Of a stretch of 64,000 nt of DNA, positions 10,775 to 21,215 are shown in pieces. The translations under genes were made by a program, and so were the position numbers. Source of the stretch: Pardosa pseudoannulata (taxonomy: Eukaryota > Arthropoda > Arachnida > Araneae > Lycosidae). The DNA lies in assembly GCA_032207245.1 (NCBI GenBank), contig CM063507.1:97653174-97717173 (forward strand), given 5' to 3'. How positions within the stretch are numbered: position 1 is the first letter of the stretch; each line of letters opens with the position of its first letter. Under the pieces are notes generated by a model. The model saw only the letters and a list, made by a program, of their open reading frames with translations. It searched no databases and was not told the origin of the DNA.

Positions 10775-11089
10775 TTAATAAAGTTCAGCGCATAGATCCA
10801 TGATTATCGATCTGATTGCTGTAGCAGTAAAAATGGTCAAAAGTATTTTTCTCGCTGGGCATTATTTTTAGATTTTAGTTATCAAATGATTATTATATTA
10901 AATTTTGACTCTATTAATAAATTCCTGTATACCTTATTATAATATGACTTATTACATGTGTATGTTATTTTGACTCGAGAAATTAATAAAATTTTATTGC
11001 ATATAATGTTTAATACAAATTTTGTTTCGGTCTATTGCTAAAGAAGTTGTTTGTAATGTTCTCCACCTTAACTAGAGTATTTTTGTGTC

Positions 11090-12110
11090 ATTAGTTTTCA
11101 CCACATTATATTTTAAAGATATATTTATTGAGAGGTGTTCCTGTGTCCTAGGCTTCCAACAGACTCTCTCTCTCGGCAGTTGTGAAATGTTAGAAGAAGA
11201 TGGCCAAACCCATAAATTTCATGCTTATTTTATGAAATATTTTGCTCAAAGGTATGAAATATGGACAGTTTCAAAAAAGGTTCTAAAATCAATACCAACA
11301 TGCATATAGAAAATTTTCATACGTCATTAAAACATTTAGAAGGGGAAAAACCAAAAGATTAGACAGTTATAAATGAATTAATTAAATTAGTAAATGACAA
11401 AAATTATGACCAGTTTATTAAATCCATATAAGGTAAAATAACAAAAAGGGCTACACAAAACTTTAAAAGACATAGGGAGGGTGAAAATTTGTTCAGATGA
11501 AAGAAATAGACACACACAATTGGGAAGTTTTTTCAAATAAAATAGATACACAGTTAGTAAAATACACACTTGTAATGCTTCTTGCATTACTGTCTGCAGA
11601 AATTGTGTTGTATGTTCAACTGCCTATATATGCCGTTGTCATGGTAACCAAATTTCAAATTTTGCATGCAAGCACATTCATGCTGGGATTATATCGGTGA
11701 ATGAAGAACACAATTTCATTGGCCTCTTGAATAACTCTAATGGTACAGATACGATAGAGAAGACTTTAGTTAAGAAACCATAACTAAACTACGACAAAAT
11801 GAATAAAATAAAAATTAACTTATTAAGCTTAAAATTAAACATTATTTCAAGCATGGATAACAATGTCTCCCTTCAAATTAGAAATTATTCAAATGCCATT
11901 GAGCATTTAATACAAATAAAAGTTGAAAATTCTCTTCGATTCAAAAATAAAAACTCAGAGCCTTCTAATAAAAAATTGTAAAACAAAATCCATTTCATTC
12001 TGTTAAAAAAATCTCATCCTTCAAAAAAAAAAGAAAATTTCTAAACCTACGGGTGAAGAAGTAGTTATAAGAAATCCATATTGTTGAGGAATGGTGTAAA
12101 ATCGAATAAT
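11090..12110 (+). pseudogene. MULE-like transposase remnant with SWIM motif
   Basis: No single ORF survives, but consecutive plus-strand frames spell a recognisable protein. From about 11291 one frame reads INTNMHIENFHTSLKHLEG, then KPKD, stop, ELIKLVNDKNYDQFIK, stop, GKITKRATQNFKRHREGE. Near 11665 FACKHIHAG follows, the C-terminal half of a SWIM zinc finger. The order resembles Mutator-like transposases found in arthropods and chelicerates. Tail residues up to about 12110 are Lys/Ser/Asn rich, also usual for that group. Several stops and frameshifts show an old pseudogene. The left limit and any inverted repeats were not identified. Confidence 0.6.
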
Positions 12111-12519
12111 AGTAACTTTGATCATGTATATTAATACTTAACCCCTTAACTGTTTCATTTGATCCAAGAATGTCACACTTTTAATTGCATATTTTAAACA
12201 TTTATAACAACTTTCTTACAGGAGATAAAATGTTTTCCCTGTGTTGTAATGTACATACAACCTACACACCAGTGTTTGTTACAAGGGGAAAACACAGAAT
12301 GAATATAATACTTTATATTGAGATTCAGACATTTATTCTATACATTCATTTACAAATAGATCCTTGGTTATCATATATCATAATTATCAATTATTTATGT
12401 CTTCTATTTACACTATAATTATCACAATTCTCTTTATAAGGAGTTATTATTATTAACAGAGGCCTAAGTTAAGTGACTGTAAATATTATTTTATAAATTA
12501 CCTCCATTAAAGTCACAGG
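12111..12519. other. AT-rich stretch, nothing identified
   Basis: No supported gene. The sequence TTAACCCCTTAACTG near 12138 resembles a piggyBac end, but no partner end was found. Confidence 0.3.
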
Positions 12520-13040
12520 GGAGCAGGCAGGGGCTTTTCTCCCTACGTCAGTCTTCAGTTGGTGCAGAGGGTCAGGTAGAGGCTTTTCTCATACGGTGAG
12601 TCGGTCCGGGTGTTCGGGCGCACGGAACGAGTCGATGCTGGTGGATTCTTGTCCCACTTCTTTCGAATCCCGACTTCAACTCCACTCCTTAACTTCGTTT
12701 TCAAACTCCTCACCTCGGTTCCAACGCCCCTTTTTTCTTCCTCTCCAATTGCTTGCCTTTGGGAAATTTTCCCACATCTGTATGCCCATCGGGAGTGCAG
12801 GTGGGCTCATTAAAGTAGCCCCTTTTGTGCAAGCTGACATTACTTTTTAGCCCCTGCTTCCATAACTCACAGTTACAGCTCTGTGCTTGACCGTTATGCT
12901 GCCACTTCGTGATCTATACCTTCTCTGCGGGGGTCCCTAAACTTGACGTGAACAATTGGAGTCCTAAATTCCTCTTGCACGTGCAGATCACCGTGGGAAA
13001 GTACCGCAGTACACCCTGGAAGTTGTCTGATGTATACTAG
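12520..13040. other. GC-richer block of unknown origin
   Basis: This stretch is visibly richer in G+C than everything around it, with many CpG-containing words near 12590-12640. Two ORFs (12596-12850 and 12610-12813) overlap in different frames, and neither resembles a known protein. A near-repeat (GGGGCTTTTCTC and GAGGCTTTTCTC) lies at 12531-12586. It may be a foreign insertion, a retroelement leader or a CpG-rich regulatory block. Confidence 0.35.
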
Positions 13041-13525
13041 ACAAGGAAGTTACATTCATAGTTGTGCATATAAAATATAAAATAGTTTCGAATGCAAATA
13101 CTACAAGCACATTTACTTAACCTGTTTTTTCAAAGATCAGATTAAGTGTGGTAAATCTTAATATAGGCATAGTCCAATGTCACAATCCAGACTCACCCCC
13201 CTTCTGAAACAAAATCCTACAGAAGCTCCTGTTTAAAATTATTTTGGTTATTGGGTTGGTTTTATAAACTAGAAGGAAATGGTAGATTACTTGTTCTATG
13301 CATTACATTTGCTGTTAAAGTAAATAGTATCATTATTTGCTATAATCAATACTTTTAGTATAATTTATAAATTTGATGGAAAAAGGAACACACAGTGCAT
13401 AGCAGGATGAAAATAAAATTTTAAGTATAATTTACATATACTTATTAACTATATGATTAAAAATATAATGCACACATACAGTATTTTTCTGTTAACATAT
13501 TAGCTTTCTTCAATAATATTACGTA
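13041..13525. other. AT-rich stretch, nothing identified
   Basis: No gene or recognisable repeat was seen between the GC-richer block and the Tc1 element. Confidence 0.3.
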
Positions 13526-14618
13526 CATATACATTGAAGAGCCAAAACATTATGACCACCTGTCAATAACTAGTTGGCCTACCTTTGGTGCGCAACACAG
13601 CTTCAACCCGCCTTGGCATGGATTCTACAAGTCCTTGGTAGATGGCCGGAGACAGATTATACCAGATATCTAAGCAACGGTTACGCAAATCCGAGATATT
13701 GCGAATTGGTGGTCTTTGAACTCTGAGCTGCCGTCCTATGGCATCCCAAATGTGTTCTATCGGATGGAGATCCTGTGAAATAGGCGGCCGGGACATTAAC
13801 TGGAATTCAGCATCATGTTCCTGGAACCATTCCAACACACATTTAGCCTTGTGACACGAGGTATTGTCCTGTTGGAACATTCCATTTCCAGCTGGAAAAA
13901 AAAGAGGCCATGTAAGGGTGCAACTGGTCCGCAATGATGTTCAGTTACCCTGTAGTATTTATGGTCTGTTCTACCACAACCACGGGTCCCACAGACGCCT
14001 AAGAAAAAGTCCCCCAAAGCATAATACCGCCACCACCGGCCTGTGTATGATCCACTGTAATTGAAGGAGCAACTATTCGCCTGGAAGACGGCGTAATCCT
14101 GTCACGGCCATCAGCCTGATGAATGACAAACCGTGATTCATCCGACCAGGCAACTTTCTCCCGCTGATCCATGGACCAGTCGCGATGTTCCCGGGTCCAC
14201 AGTAGGCGCAGTTGGCGATGACGCTTGGTCAGCATAGGCACACCAGTGGGACTTTTGCTGCGTAGCCCCATATCCAACAGTATCCACAGAACAATGTGTT
14301 CCGATACTATTCTACTTGGCCCTGCATTGTATTGGGTTGTCAGCTGAGCCACTGTCTGGCTTCGGTTTTGCTTCGCCATGCGAAACAGTCTCTGACGACC
14401 TTTTTCTTTGATAGCATGTGTCATTACAATCTGCCCTCTATCAAAATCGCTTAGATACAAAGCCTTTCCCACCACACACAGAAGTAAGTGAAAGAATGAT
14501 TCTTCAGACTCTCCAAGCAGCAGTTAAATACCACTTCCACCTGATCACGTGCCTTCCACGTCATCCAGGCGAGTTCATTGCAAAATCTAGGGGTAGTCGT
14601 AATGTTTTGGCTCTTGAG

Positions 14619-14624
<6 letters not shown>
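13526..14624 (-). mobile_element. Tc1-type DNA transposon, inactive
   Basis: The ends carry inverted repeats sharing AAGAGCCAAAACATTA then YGACYACC (left from about 13537, right ending about 14613). A TA lies outside each end (13524-13525 and 14625-14626), the Tc1/mariner target. The length of about 1.1 kb suits a full-size one-gene element. The transposase inside is frameshifted. The right TA abuts a long TA microsatellite. Confidence 0.85.
13563..14475 (-). pseudogene. Tc1 transposase (DD34E), frameshifted
   Basis: The minus strand encodes a cut-and-paste transposase split over three frames: 14475-13999, an overlapping middle piece, and 13934-13563. Catalytic motifs are visible in order: WSDESRF (first Asp), FQQDNTSCHKAK (second Asp), and SQDLHPIEHIWD (Glu, with Leu-His where Leu-Asn is usual). 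The N-terminal paired-like domain is present but irregular. Frame breaks near 13999-14017 and 13900-13934 destroy the ORF. Confidence 0.85.

Positions 14625-14681
<57 letters not shown>
14625..14681. repeat. TA dinucleotide microsatellite
   Basis: About 28 uninterrupted TA units directly follow the Tc1 right end. The isoleucine-tyrosine ORFs on both strands here are artefacts of the repeat. Confidence 0.95.
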
Positions 14682-14684
<3 letters not shown>

Positions 14685-14744
14685 ATTTGAACAGCCAAAA
14701 TTAAAACTTGAGTAATCAATAGAAAGATAACAGATTACTTAAAA

Positions 14745-14932
14745 TGAGTAGGTTTGGTTTGGAGTGCTACGGTCTACTTTTTGCAACACGAGGGCTAATG
14801 AGACCGGGACCTACAGCTTAAAGCCGATTCCGAACGGCTACGAACATCCATGCCACTGTGGGATTCGAACTCACGAACTCTGGTACCGAAGGCCAGCACC
14901 CTAACCAATCGGCCATAGTTCGGCCTAAAATG
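14745..14932 (-). repeat. tRNA-derived SINE, best-preserved copy
   Basis: The minus strand opens with a tRNA-like head: A box TGGCCGATTGGTTAGGG and B box GAGTTCGAATCCC about 40 bases apart. The body contains GGCTTTAAGCTG, and the tail contains CTCATTAGCCCTCGTGTTGC then GTAGACCGTAGCAC. There is no continuous cloverleaf or flanking gene context, so this is a Pol III retroposon rather than a tRNA gene. Its body matches the relics in the zinc-finger introns. Its tail matches the tandem units at 48591-49144. Confidence 0.8.
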
Positions 14933-16546
14933 AGCAGGAATTTTAGAGTGAATCGGTTATTTAAGAGCACAATACAGAGGGGTTTAGGCAGAACGGATGA
15001 TTCAATATTGTTGGTGACTTCTTGTTGAACAACATTTTTGCTCTTTTTGTATTGGTGCCATTTTTGAGATGCGATGAGAGATGGAAACCAGAACTGAAAT
15101 AAAAAGATTGGGATGTGAAGTTTTCTAGTGTCATTATTCTTTAGCATCTCTTTTTTTTTAACAAGGGAAAAAACATGTCATATACATACATCTAAACATA
15201 TATATACTACATACATATATATTATATACATATATTGTATATTATTATTTTAAAATTTATTAAATAAATATTTACATTATGTGGAAAAATTTGAATAAAA
15301 TTTTTAAAACTATAAAATGTACCAGATTTGGAGGGAAATGTTAATTTCCGACAAACGGTAAATTCTTCAAAATTTTGAGCAAATTCTAAATGTTCTCATA
15401 ATTTCAGAAAATTTCAAAATTTCTAGTAACAATTGTCTTCTTCTGTTCAAGTCTTTAATTTTGAACACTTTTTTCATTTTTATGCATGTAATTAACATGA
15501 TTTGTTAAAGAATCTTTCTAACTAGCCTTAGAGCCCGCCATATGACGGGATCAGTAAAATTTTTAATTTTCCAGCATTGTAAAGTACCCTATGAAGCAGG
15601 TAATAAAATGGTTTGTGTTTTATCTGAGAATTATCTCGTACACGCTCAATAATTTGTTTATCTTCATACTCCTCTAAAGTCTCCCTACATTGTAGAATCA
15701 CGCGGAATTCATTTAGTCAAACCGTGTGGTTATGTATAAAAAACAAACACACAAACAAACAAAATTCTGAATTTTCAAAGATATATAAATTAAACGCTAG
15801 ATATTTATTAGTCAGTGAAATAGACTCCTAGACTTTTAAGAAAATAATTTGTTGTTAATACCGGTGACAAAATTTTCATTGCAACAAAAAATAATCGATG
15901 ATTAAATTTAAAATTATCACTTATATACTTAATCTATTATTTAAGTCAAATATAAAAGAAAATTATTTGCTTAATATGTAAGTTCAGTGATAAAACGTAT
16001 GAAAATAATGCACGCGATATTTAAATAATTTAAAATAAGAAATGATTATATGAGATGGTTAAAGGAATGACGTCATAATGCTAGAAAAAATTGTAATTTT
16101 TACCTATTTATTACGTGAATAAATTGATAAATTTAATCGCCTGCCCTTAGCCGGGGAATTCATTCCAGGCCCAACCGCTTCATAAATTCGTATACAGACG
16201 GACATATAACTTAGACTATTATTATATTGGGGATTACATACAGAGCTGCAGTATATAAAATTAAATTTTCCTGTTTAAAGGGAAATGAAAATTTAAAGGG
16301 CATTATCTTAGTATTTGTAAAAATTACCATCTAATATGTTACAAACGTCAAAATATAAAACGGACAATTTTAATTTTATAAGAGAAAATAAATGTTGAAA
16401 AAGGTTTTGTGTCATCTATCATTTTTTTTTTAATTTTCAAAAGAAAAAAAAATCAGATTTATAGTTTTAAATTTAAATATTTTATTGCCATCGAATGTTG
16501 CAATAATTGCTATCGAACTCAGCTGTTGCAATTTTGACTAGTAGAT

Positions 16547-16582
<36 letters not shown>

Positions 16583-17385
16583 GGAAAAAATAATAGAAAA
16601 TGGTATTAAAGTATTAAACAATATTATAGAAAACAATGCAATATTATTATTTCCAAAATTATTATCAATATTTCTACACATTAATCTGTACTACTACAGT
16701 CAACTCCGTGAAATACACAAAGTTTTAGAGGATTTATACATAGATAATTGATTTGTTTATGTATTTTTCTCTTTCCTTGGTATATAAATTTGAAATATTA
16801 AAAGTAAAAATAAGAAAGCGAAATGCATTAGTCTAATAGTTTGATAATTTCTTGCAGATAGTGTTAGTAGGTATAATCAGTTTTGAATGGTTAAAACTTA
16901 ATCTAGGGAATGTTTTAGAGATAACAAATTTGAAAAAACCAAAGCTTTGATAAAAAAAAATTCATATAAACAGTTTTTTGCGTTTTACATTTCTGCACAT
17001 TAATTAATACTATTAGTTCTAAAGCTTTATTTATCATAAACTATAGTTATACACTCAAAATACAAAATTCCGAACACAATTAGATCTGAGAAACAACTTA
17101 GAAAATGAAAAGCAATATATATTATCAATAAACTACAAAATTTTAAAAGCAGTGAATCCTACCTGCTGTTCACGACCCCAGGTGCTTGCTAAATTCTGCT
17201 ACATTTCTGAATTTCTCACAGAAGCTATCCTCTGGACACTCAACATGATTTTTTGTTGAAAGAAATATCATTTCCTTTATTTCAGGCATGTTCTCGTTCT
17301 AGGCCCTTACTCTGGACGTTGCGATTCTTTCCGAACGTTAGTTGTAACGTACTTGCGTTAACTTGGCTTAACGATACCTAGGACG
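14933..17385. other. AT-rich intergenic stretch
   Basis: No gene is supported. There are TA-rich simple repeats at about 15180-15245 and a 25-base T run at about 16549-16577. Both T runs (near 15147 and 16549) are followed by AACAAGG and A-rich sequence, as if they were tails of related minus-strand retroposons. A patch at 16140-16240 with GGCCTGGAATGAATTCCCC (minus) and an ACGGACATATAACTTAGAC end looks like the 3' part of an unclassified dispersed repeat. Confidence 0.35.
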
Positions 17386-17750
17386 TTACCATATTAACTC
17401 CGAATAGAGTCACGAGCGACATAAACGTTATAATGACGTCAGGAGTTACCAAGAAGGGGAATTTGGTACCATATTAACCGCTGGCCGACTTAAGTCGTCC
17501 CATCTATTTCACTTTTGCGACATACCAGTCACCGAGTATTTGGTACGTGACATAGCGTATACAGTGTAGCAGTGAAAACAAAAATAAAGATGGCAGCTCT
17601 CATGCAAGCATTTATTGATATATAAATGTTAAAATGTCGTGAGATGCCATTTCCCCGTAGCTGTTCAAAAATTAAAAATAGTTCCTAAATACCTGTACTT
17701 TGAAAATTTATGATATTATATACTATTTTCAAAGCTTTCGGTAACAGTAA
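17386..17750 (+). repeat. Long inverted repeat, left arm
   Basis: This arm of about 365 bp pairs as the reverse complement of 20594-20964. Shared blocks include TACCATATT, GACATAAACGTT, GTTACCAAGAAGGG, GACATACCAGTCACC, AAGATGGCAGCTCTCATG and GCTTTCGGTAACA. A few percent of positions differ, with small indels. Confidence 0.85.
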
Positions 17751-19160
17751 AAAGATGTCTAAACAAAAACTATATATAGAACAACTCACTTGTTGCCAAA
17801 TTTAAAATTGCAAAACACAAACATTAATATTAAAATTCACAGGGATGTTAAAGGCGTGTAATATGTTACATCCTCCCACCTTGAGTTGGGTGATTTCACA
17901 ACTCAACATATAATAGTAGATTTACAAATCAAGTCTTTTCGGTTCTTTAATTTTTCTTCCACATCGAGTTTTCATTGTTCGTGAAAAGGATTGTTCAGGG
18001 TCTACAATTCCTGTTTGGGACACTTCAGAACAAGACACTTGCTTCTTCAGCATTTTAGCTTGATCATCCTTGGACATTTCATATGTGATCTCTAGAGGAA
18101 AGAGGCGTTGAATCGGTCTTAGAATTTCTCCACGCGTTGTTCGAAGTTTCACTAGTCTGGTGATGCCCTCCTTCCCAGGAATAATTTCTGTTACTATTTC
18201 CAGAGGCCAATTAATATGTTTCTGATTGTCATTACCTATGTTCTACCACGGCAATCGCTAAGTGCTTTTATAATTTAGGTCTTTGAATTAACGAATCTAA
18301 AAACTCAGACCTGAACCTTTTCCTAAGATACTTTTGAAGTACAAGTCGGTATCTTAATCTTTTATCGAGGCTTTTGTGATCTGCTGCATCACTGTCTGGT
18401 ACCCCATCTTCCTTGATGTCTTGTAGGAATAGTGATGGTGACAGAGGAAAAAACTCTGAATCGTCTTCCGAAATATATGTGAGAGGTCTTGAGTTAATAA
18501 TCGACTAACAATTACACAGAATTGTGATCATATCTTCATATGACAAGCAAACACGACCTATCACTCTCTTTAATACATCTGTTAAGACTCAAATCATGCG
18601 CTCTTACCAACCACCCCACCAAGAGGCAGTTGGAGGGTTGAATTTTCACTGAATACGACTCACGTTTCCTTTTTCAAGTATTCGATTTCAATTTAAAGTC
18701 TTCAACATATTGTCAGCTACTACAAAATTAGTTAAATTGTCACAATAAATAACTGAGCACCTACCTCTTCTTGCTACTAATCTAAGGAGAGCCAACGAAA
18801 AGGTGTCGGTCGAAATATCTGACACGAGCTGAATATCCACAGCCCGATAAACTGCACAAGTAAAGATACAAACCGAAGTCTTCTTTTGATCTTTCAAATA
18901 TATTGGACCTGCAAGATCCACTCCCACGACTTCAAACACTGCACCATCTCGAATACGGTCTTTAGTGATGGGGTCTGAGTCTAGATCTAAACTTTTCTCG
19001 GAATGTCTTCTGCATATAACAGATTTTGAGATAACCGATCTCACAATTTTACTTCCATTCAAGATTCAGAAATGTTCCCTCAGAAGAAGTTCCCCAAACC
19101 TCTTCTTTTTTAATCCAAGTTAATACTGCAGTGGAGTCCGTCCAAAAGTATACTTCTCAA
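17751..19160 (-). pseudogene. BEL/Pao pol fragment (BEL-0): RNase H and integrase
   Basis: The minus strand starts with an RNase H stretch (FWTDSTAVLTWIKKEEVWG, about 19150-19095), then jumps to integrase: VICRRHSEKS, GVDLAGP (first Asp), IYCDNLTNF (second Asp, with Leu replacing Ala), WWG-like residues in broken frames, and a C-terminal piece at 18152-17922 with TTRGEILRPIQRLFPLEI and GRKIKEPKRLDL. The zinc-binding region between RNase H and integrase is largely deleted. After the stop, a purine tract (AAGGTGGGAGGA) precedes TGTAACATATT at 17872, a plausible 3' LTR start. At least four frame breaks are present. Confidence 0.75.
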
Positions 19161-20593
19161 TATTATTAATGATTAATAAATTACATTTAAGTAATTCTAA
19201 ATGATTTCTGTTTATAGTATATTAAATTTTTTAGTATGATTTGTTCATGTTTAATTACATTGGTATGTTACTAACTATGAAACACGGAAAGTGTTGAATG
19301 AGTTTAACAATTTTTATTCTATCCACACATTAATTATAATTTTAGTAAAGCTATGCATAAACATCAGTAGCATAGGGAAAATTAATTTTATTTTCCATCT
19401 TATGTTATAAAATTATTTTTATAATTATTATTCAAAAGTTATAAACAATTATATATGTTACTTTTATTCTATATGCCACTATTTTACTTTTATTTATTAT
19501 TTTGTTTGTATGTGTTGGATAGATCTTAAATGCATTGTTGAAGCAAAGTCTATTAGATATTGTGTTTGTTTATAAATGAAGTGTTTAAAATGATTTTAAA
19601 AACTTTTATGAATCTAAAAAACGACCTATAAATTTAACATAGATCATAATATACTGACCTTTTTTTTCTTTGCTTGTGAATGAATTTATTTAATAAATTA
19701 TTGAATATTTGATTTAGGTATAAAGCTTAACAACATAAACAACTGTTTCTGAAAATATTTTTTATACAGATTAAAAGACAATTTACCAAAATATACTTAA
19801 GCAATTGATTAGATCAATGTTATTGTTATTAAGTAAAAAGATTTAATTACTAGTGAAAAAATAATTAGTAACCTAATTGCTTATTACGTTAAATTGTATC
19901 CATCTGTATAATTTTTGTAATTAATGTAAGATTGCCCATCTAATTATGTACATATATGCGATTGCAAAATGTCATTTTAATAAGGATTTTAAAAATTGAT
20001 ACCTTCCTAATTAACTCATCGGAATAATCTAAATGTTTTTTATACATTGGTATAAATCTCTGACGTTATTAATTTGTCAATTTTATGCTTAGAAAAAATA
20101 TTAAATATTCTTAAAACCTTAAATTCCTTTTATATAATTCTAAATTTGAATATTATAGAGTAAAAAGGTGGCTTTTTAATCATGGGAAATTTTTATTAAT
20201 ACATTTAAGATACTATAAAGATTCTATTTACTACTGGACTTTTTCTATCTACAATATTTTATTAATTGATAAAATTAATTAACAAAAAGTGCTTTAAATA
20301 TTTCATTTTATCACGTTTCTTAGTTTCTAAATTTGTATTTTTGATCCCTGGTATTTTATTTTATGTTTTTGTTCATGCACTTCTAGCTTATGAAAATATT
20401 TTGAATGTTTACATCCCATTTTTCCTAATAGGAATGTAGTAGTGTATGATGTATCTACTCCAAATGCACATACCTAATAAATCTCCTTTCGGCTGTATTA
20501 TTTTTATAATTTTGTATAATTCGAATGGTAAATATTTATTATTTTAAAATGAGTTCTTGATTAATACATAGTTGTTTTTAAAATAATATATTT
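19161..20593. other. AT-rich interior between long inverted repeats
   Basis: Very AT-rich sequence without a supported ORF or repeat. Its origin is unknown. Confidence 0.35.
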
Positions 20594-20964
20594 TTATTGT
20601 TACCGAAAGCTTTAAAAATAGCATATAGTATCATAAATTTTCAAAGTACACGTATTTAGGAAGTATTTTTAATTTTTGAACAGCTACGGAGAAATAGATT
20701 CTCACGACATTTTAATCTTTATATATCAATAAATGTTTTCATGAGAGCTGCCATCTTTATTTTTGGTTTCACTGCTACACTGAATATGCTATGTCACGTA
20801 CCAAATACTCGGTGACTGGTATGTCGCAAAAGTGAAATAGACGTTACGACTTAAGTCGGCCAGCGTTTGAATATGGTACCAAATTTCCCTTCTTGGTAAC
20901 TTCTGGCGTCAGTTAAACGTTTATGTCGCGTGTGACTCTAGTCGGAGTGAATATGGTAGCGCCC
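20594..20964 (-). repeat. Long inverted repeat, right arm
   Basis: This is the reverse-complement partner of 17386-17750. It begins with TTACCGAAAGC and ends with GAATATGGTAGCGCCC. Confidence 0.85.
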
Positions 20965-21115
20965 TTAGTACGATTTCATCCCCAGCTAGCAAGGAAACGT
21001 AGGATTTTAGTTGACTACAAGTTGGTTGTTGGTCTTTGGTTGGATAAACGTTGAAAAGAGGACATGAAATGATGGTATTTAGTTGCAAAATGCTTGGTTG
21101 ACCAACGTTTTAAAT
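20965..21115. other. Unassigned sequence left of the assembly gap
   Basis: This stretch does not continue the gypsy reverse transcriptase seen on the right of the gap. The junction is therefore hidden in the Ns or is a misjoin. Confidence 0.4.
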
Positions 21116-21215
21116 NNNNNNNNNNNNNNNNNNNNNNNNNNNNNNNNNNNNNNNNNNNNNNNNNNNNNNNNNNNNNNNNNNNNNNNNNNNNNNNNNNNNN
21201 NNNNNNNNNNNNNNN
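21116..21215. other. Assembly gap, 100 N
   Basis: Exactly 100 N, the usual placeholder for a gap of unknown size. It truncates gypsy-1 within the reverse transcriptase. Confidence 0.99.

Larger units (their letters stand above)
8593..10785 (+). other. Predicted terminal exon, copy B
   Basis: TCTATTTTACAG ends at 8592, giving a 3' splice site shared with copies A and C. The exon would contain about 256 bp of leader, the zinc-finger ORF and a 3' part now split by a piggyBac derivative. AATAAA just after the insertion (10776-10781) and another inside it (about 10715) are candidate polyadenylation signals. Confidence 0.5.
5690..10930 (+). repeat. Zinc-finger locus duplication, copy B
   Basis: This is the plus-strand partner of copy A and the direct partner of copy C. 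Homology with C resumes after the piggyBac insertion, across the 3' region at 10779 onward (CATAGATCCATGATTATC in both). It contains the most intact coding exon of the three. The start is approximate, placed where similarity to C at about 29850 becomes clear (ACAGAGGCTT). Confidence 0.85.
17386..20964. mobile_element. Candidate element with long terminal inverted repeats
   Basis: Two arms of about 370 bp in inverted orientation enclose about 2.8 kb. The interior holds a BEL/Pao fragment and about 1.4 kb of AT-rich sequence without an ORF. It could be a foldback-type DNA transposon into which BEL sequence inserted, or two copies of one repeat lying in opposite orientation. No clear target duplication was found. 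The outer ends both read ACCATATT then Y-ACTCCGA close to the boundary. Confidence 0.5.

Noticed and set aside
12138..12155. Second piggyBac end (TTAACCCCTTAACTG)
   Set aside because: No matching opposite end or transposase sequence was found nearby.
12596..12850. Plus-strand ORF in the GC-richer block
   Set aside because: It overlaps another ORF in a different frame and shows no known domain. Longer ORFs arise easily in GC-richer DNA.
14418..14690. ORFs through the TA repeat
   Set aside because: The Tyr-Ile repeats come from the dinucleotide microsatellite.
14845..14932. tRNA gene on the minus strand
   Set aside because: The A and B boxes are present, but it is followed by a SINE body and tail found elsewhere in the window.
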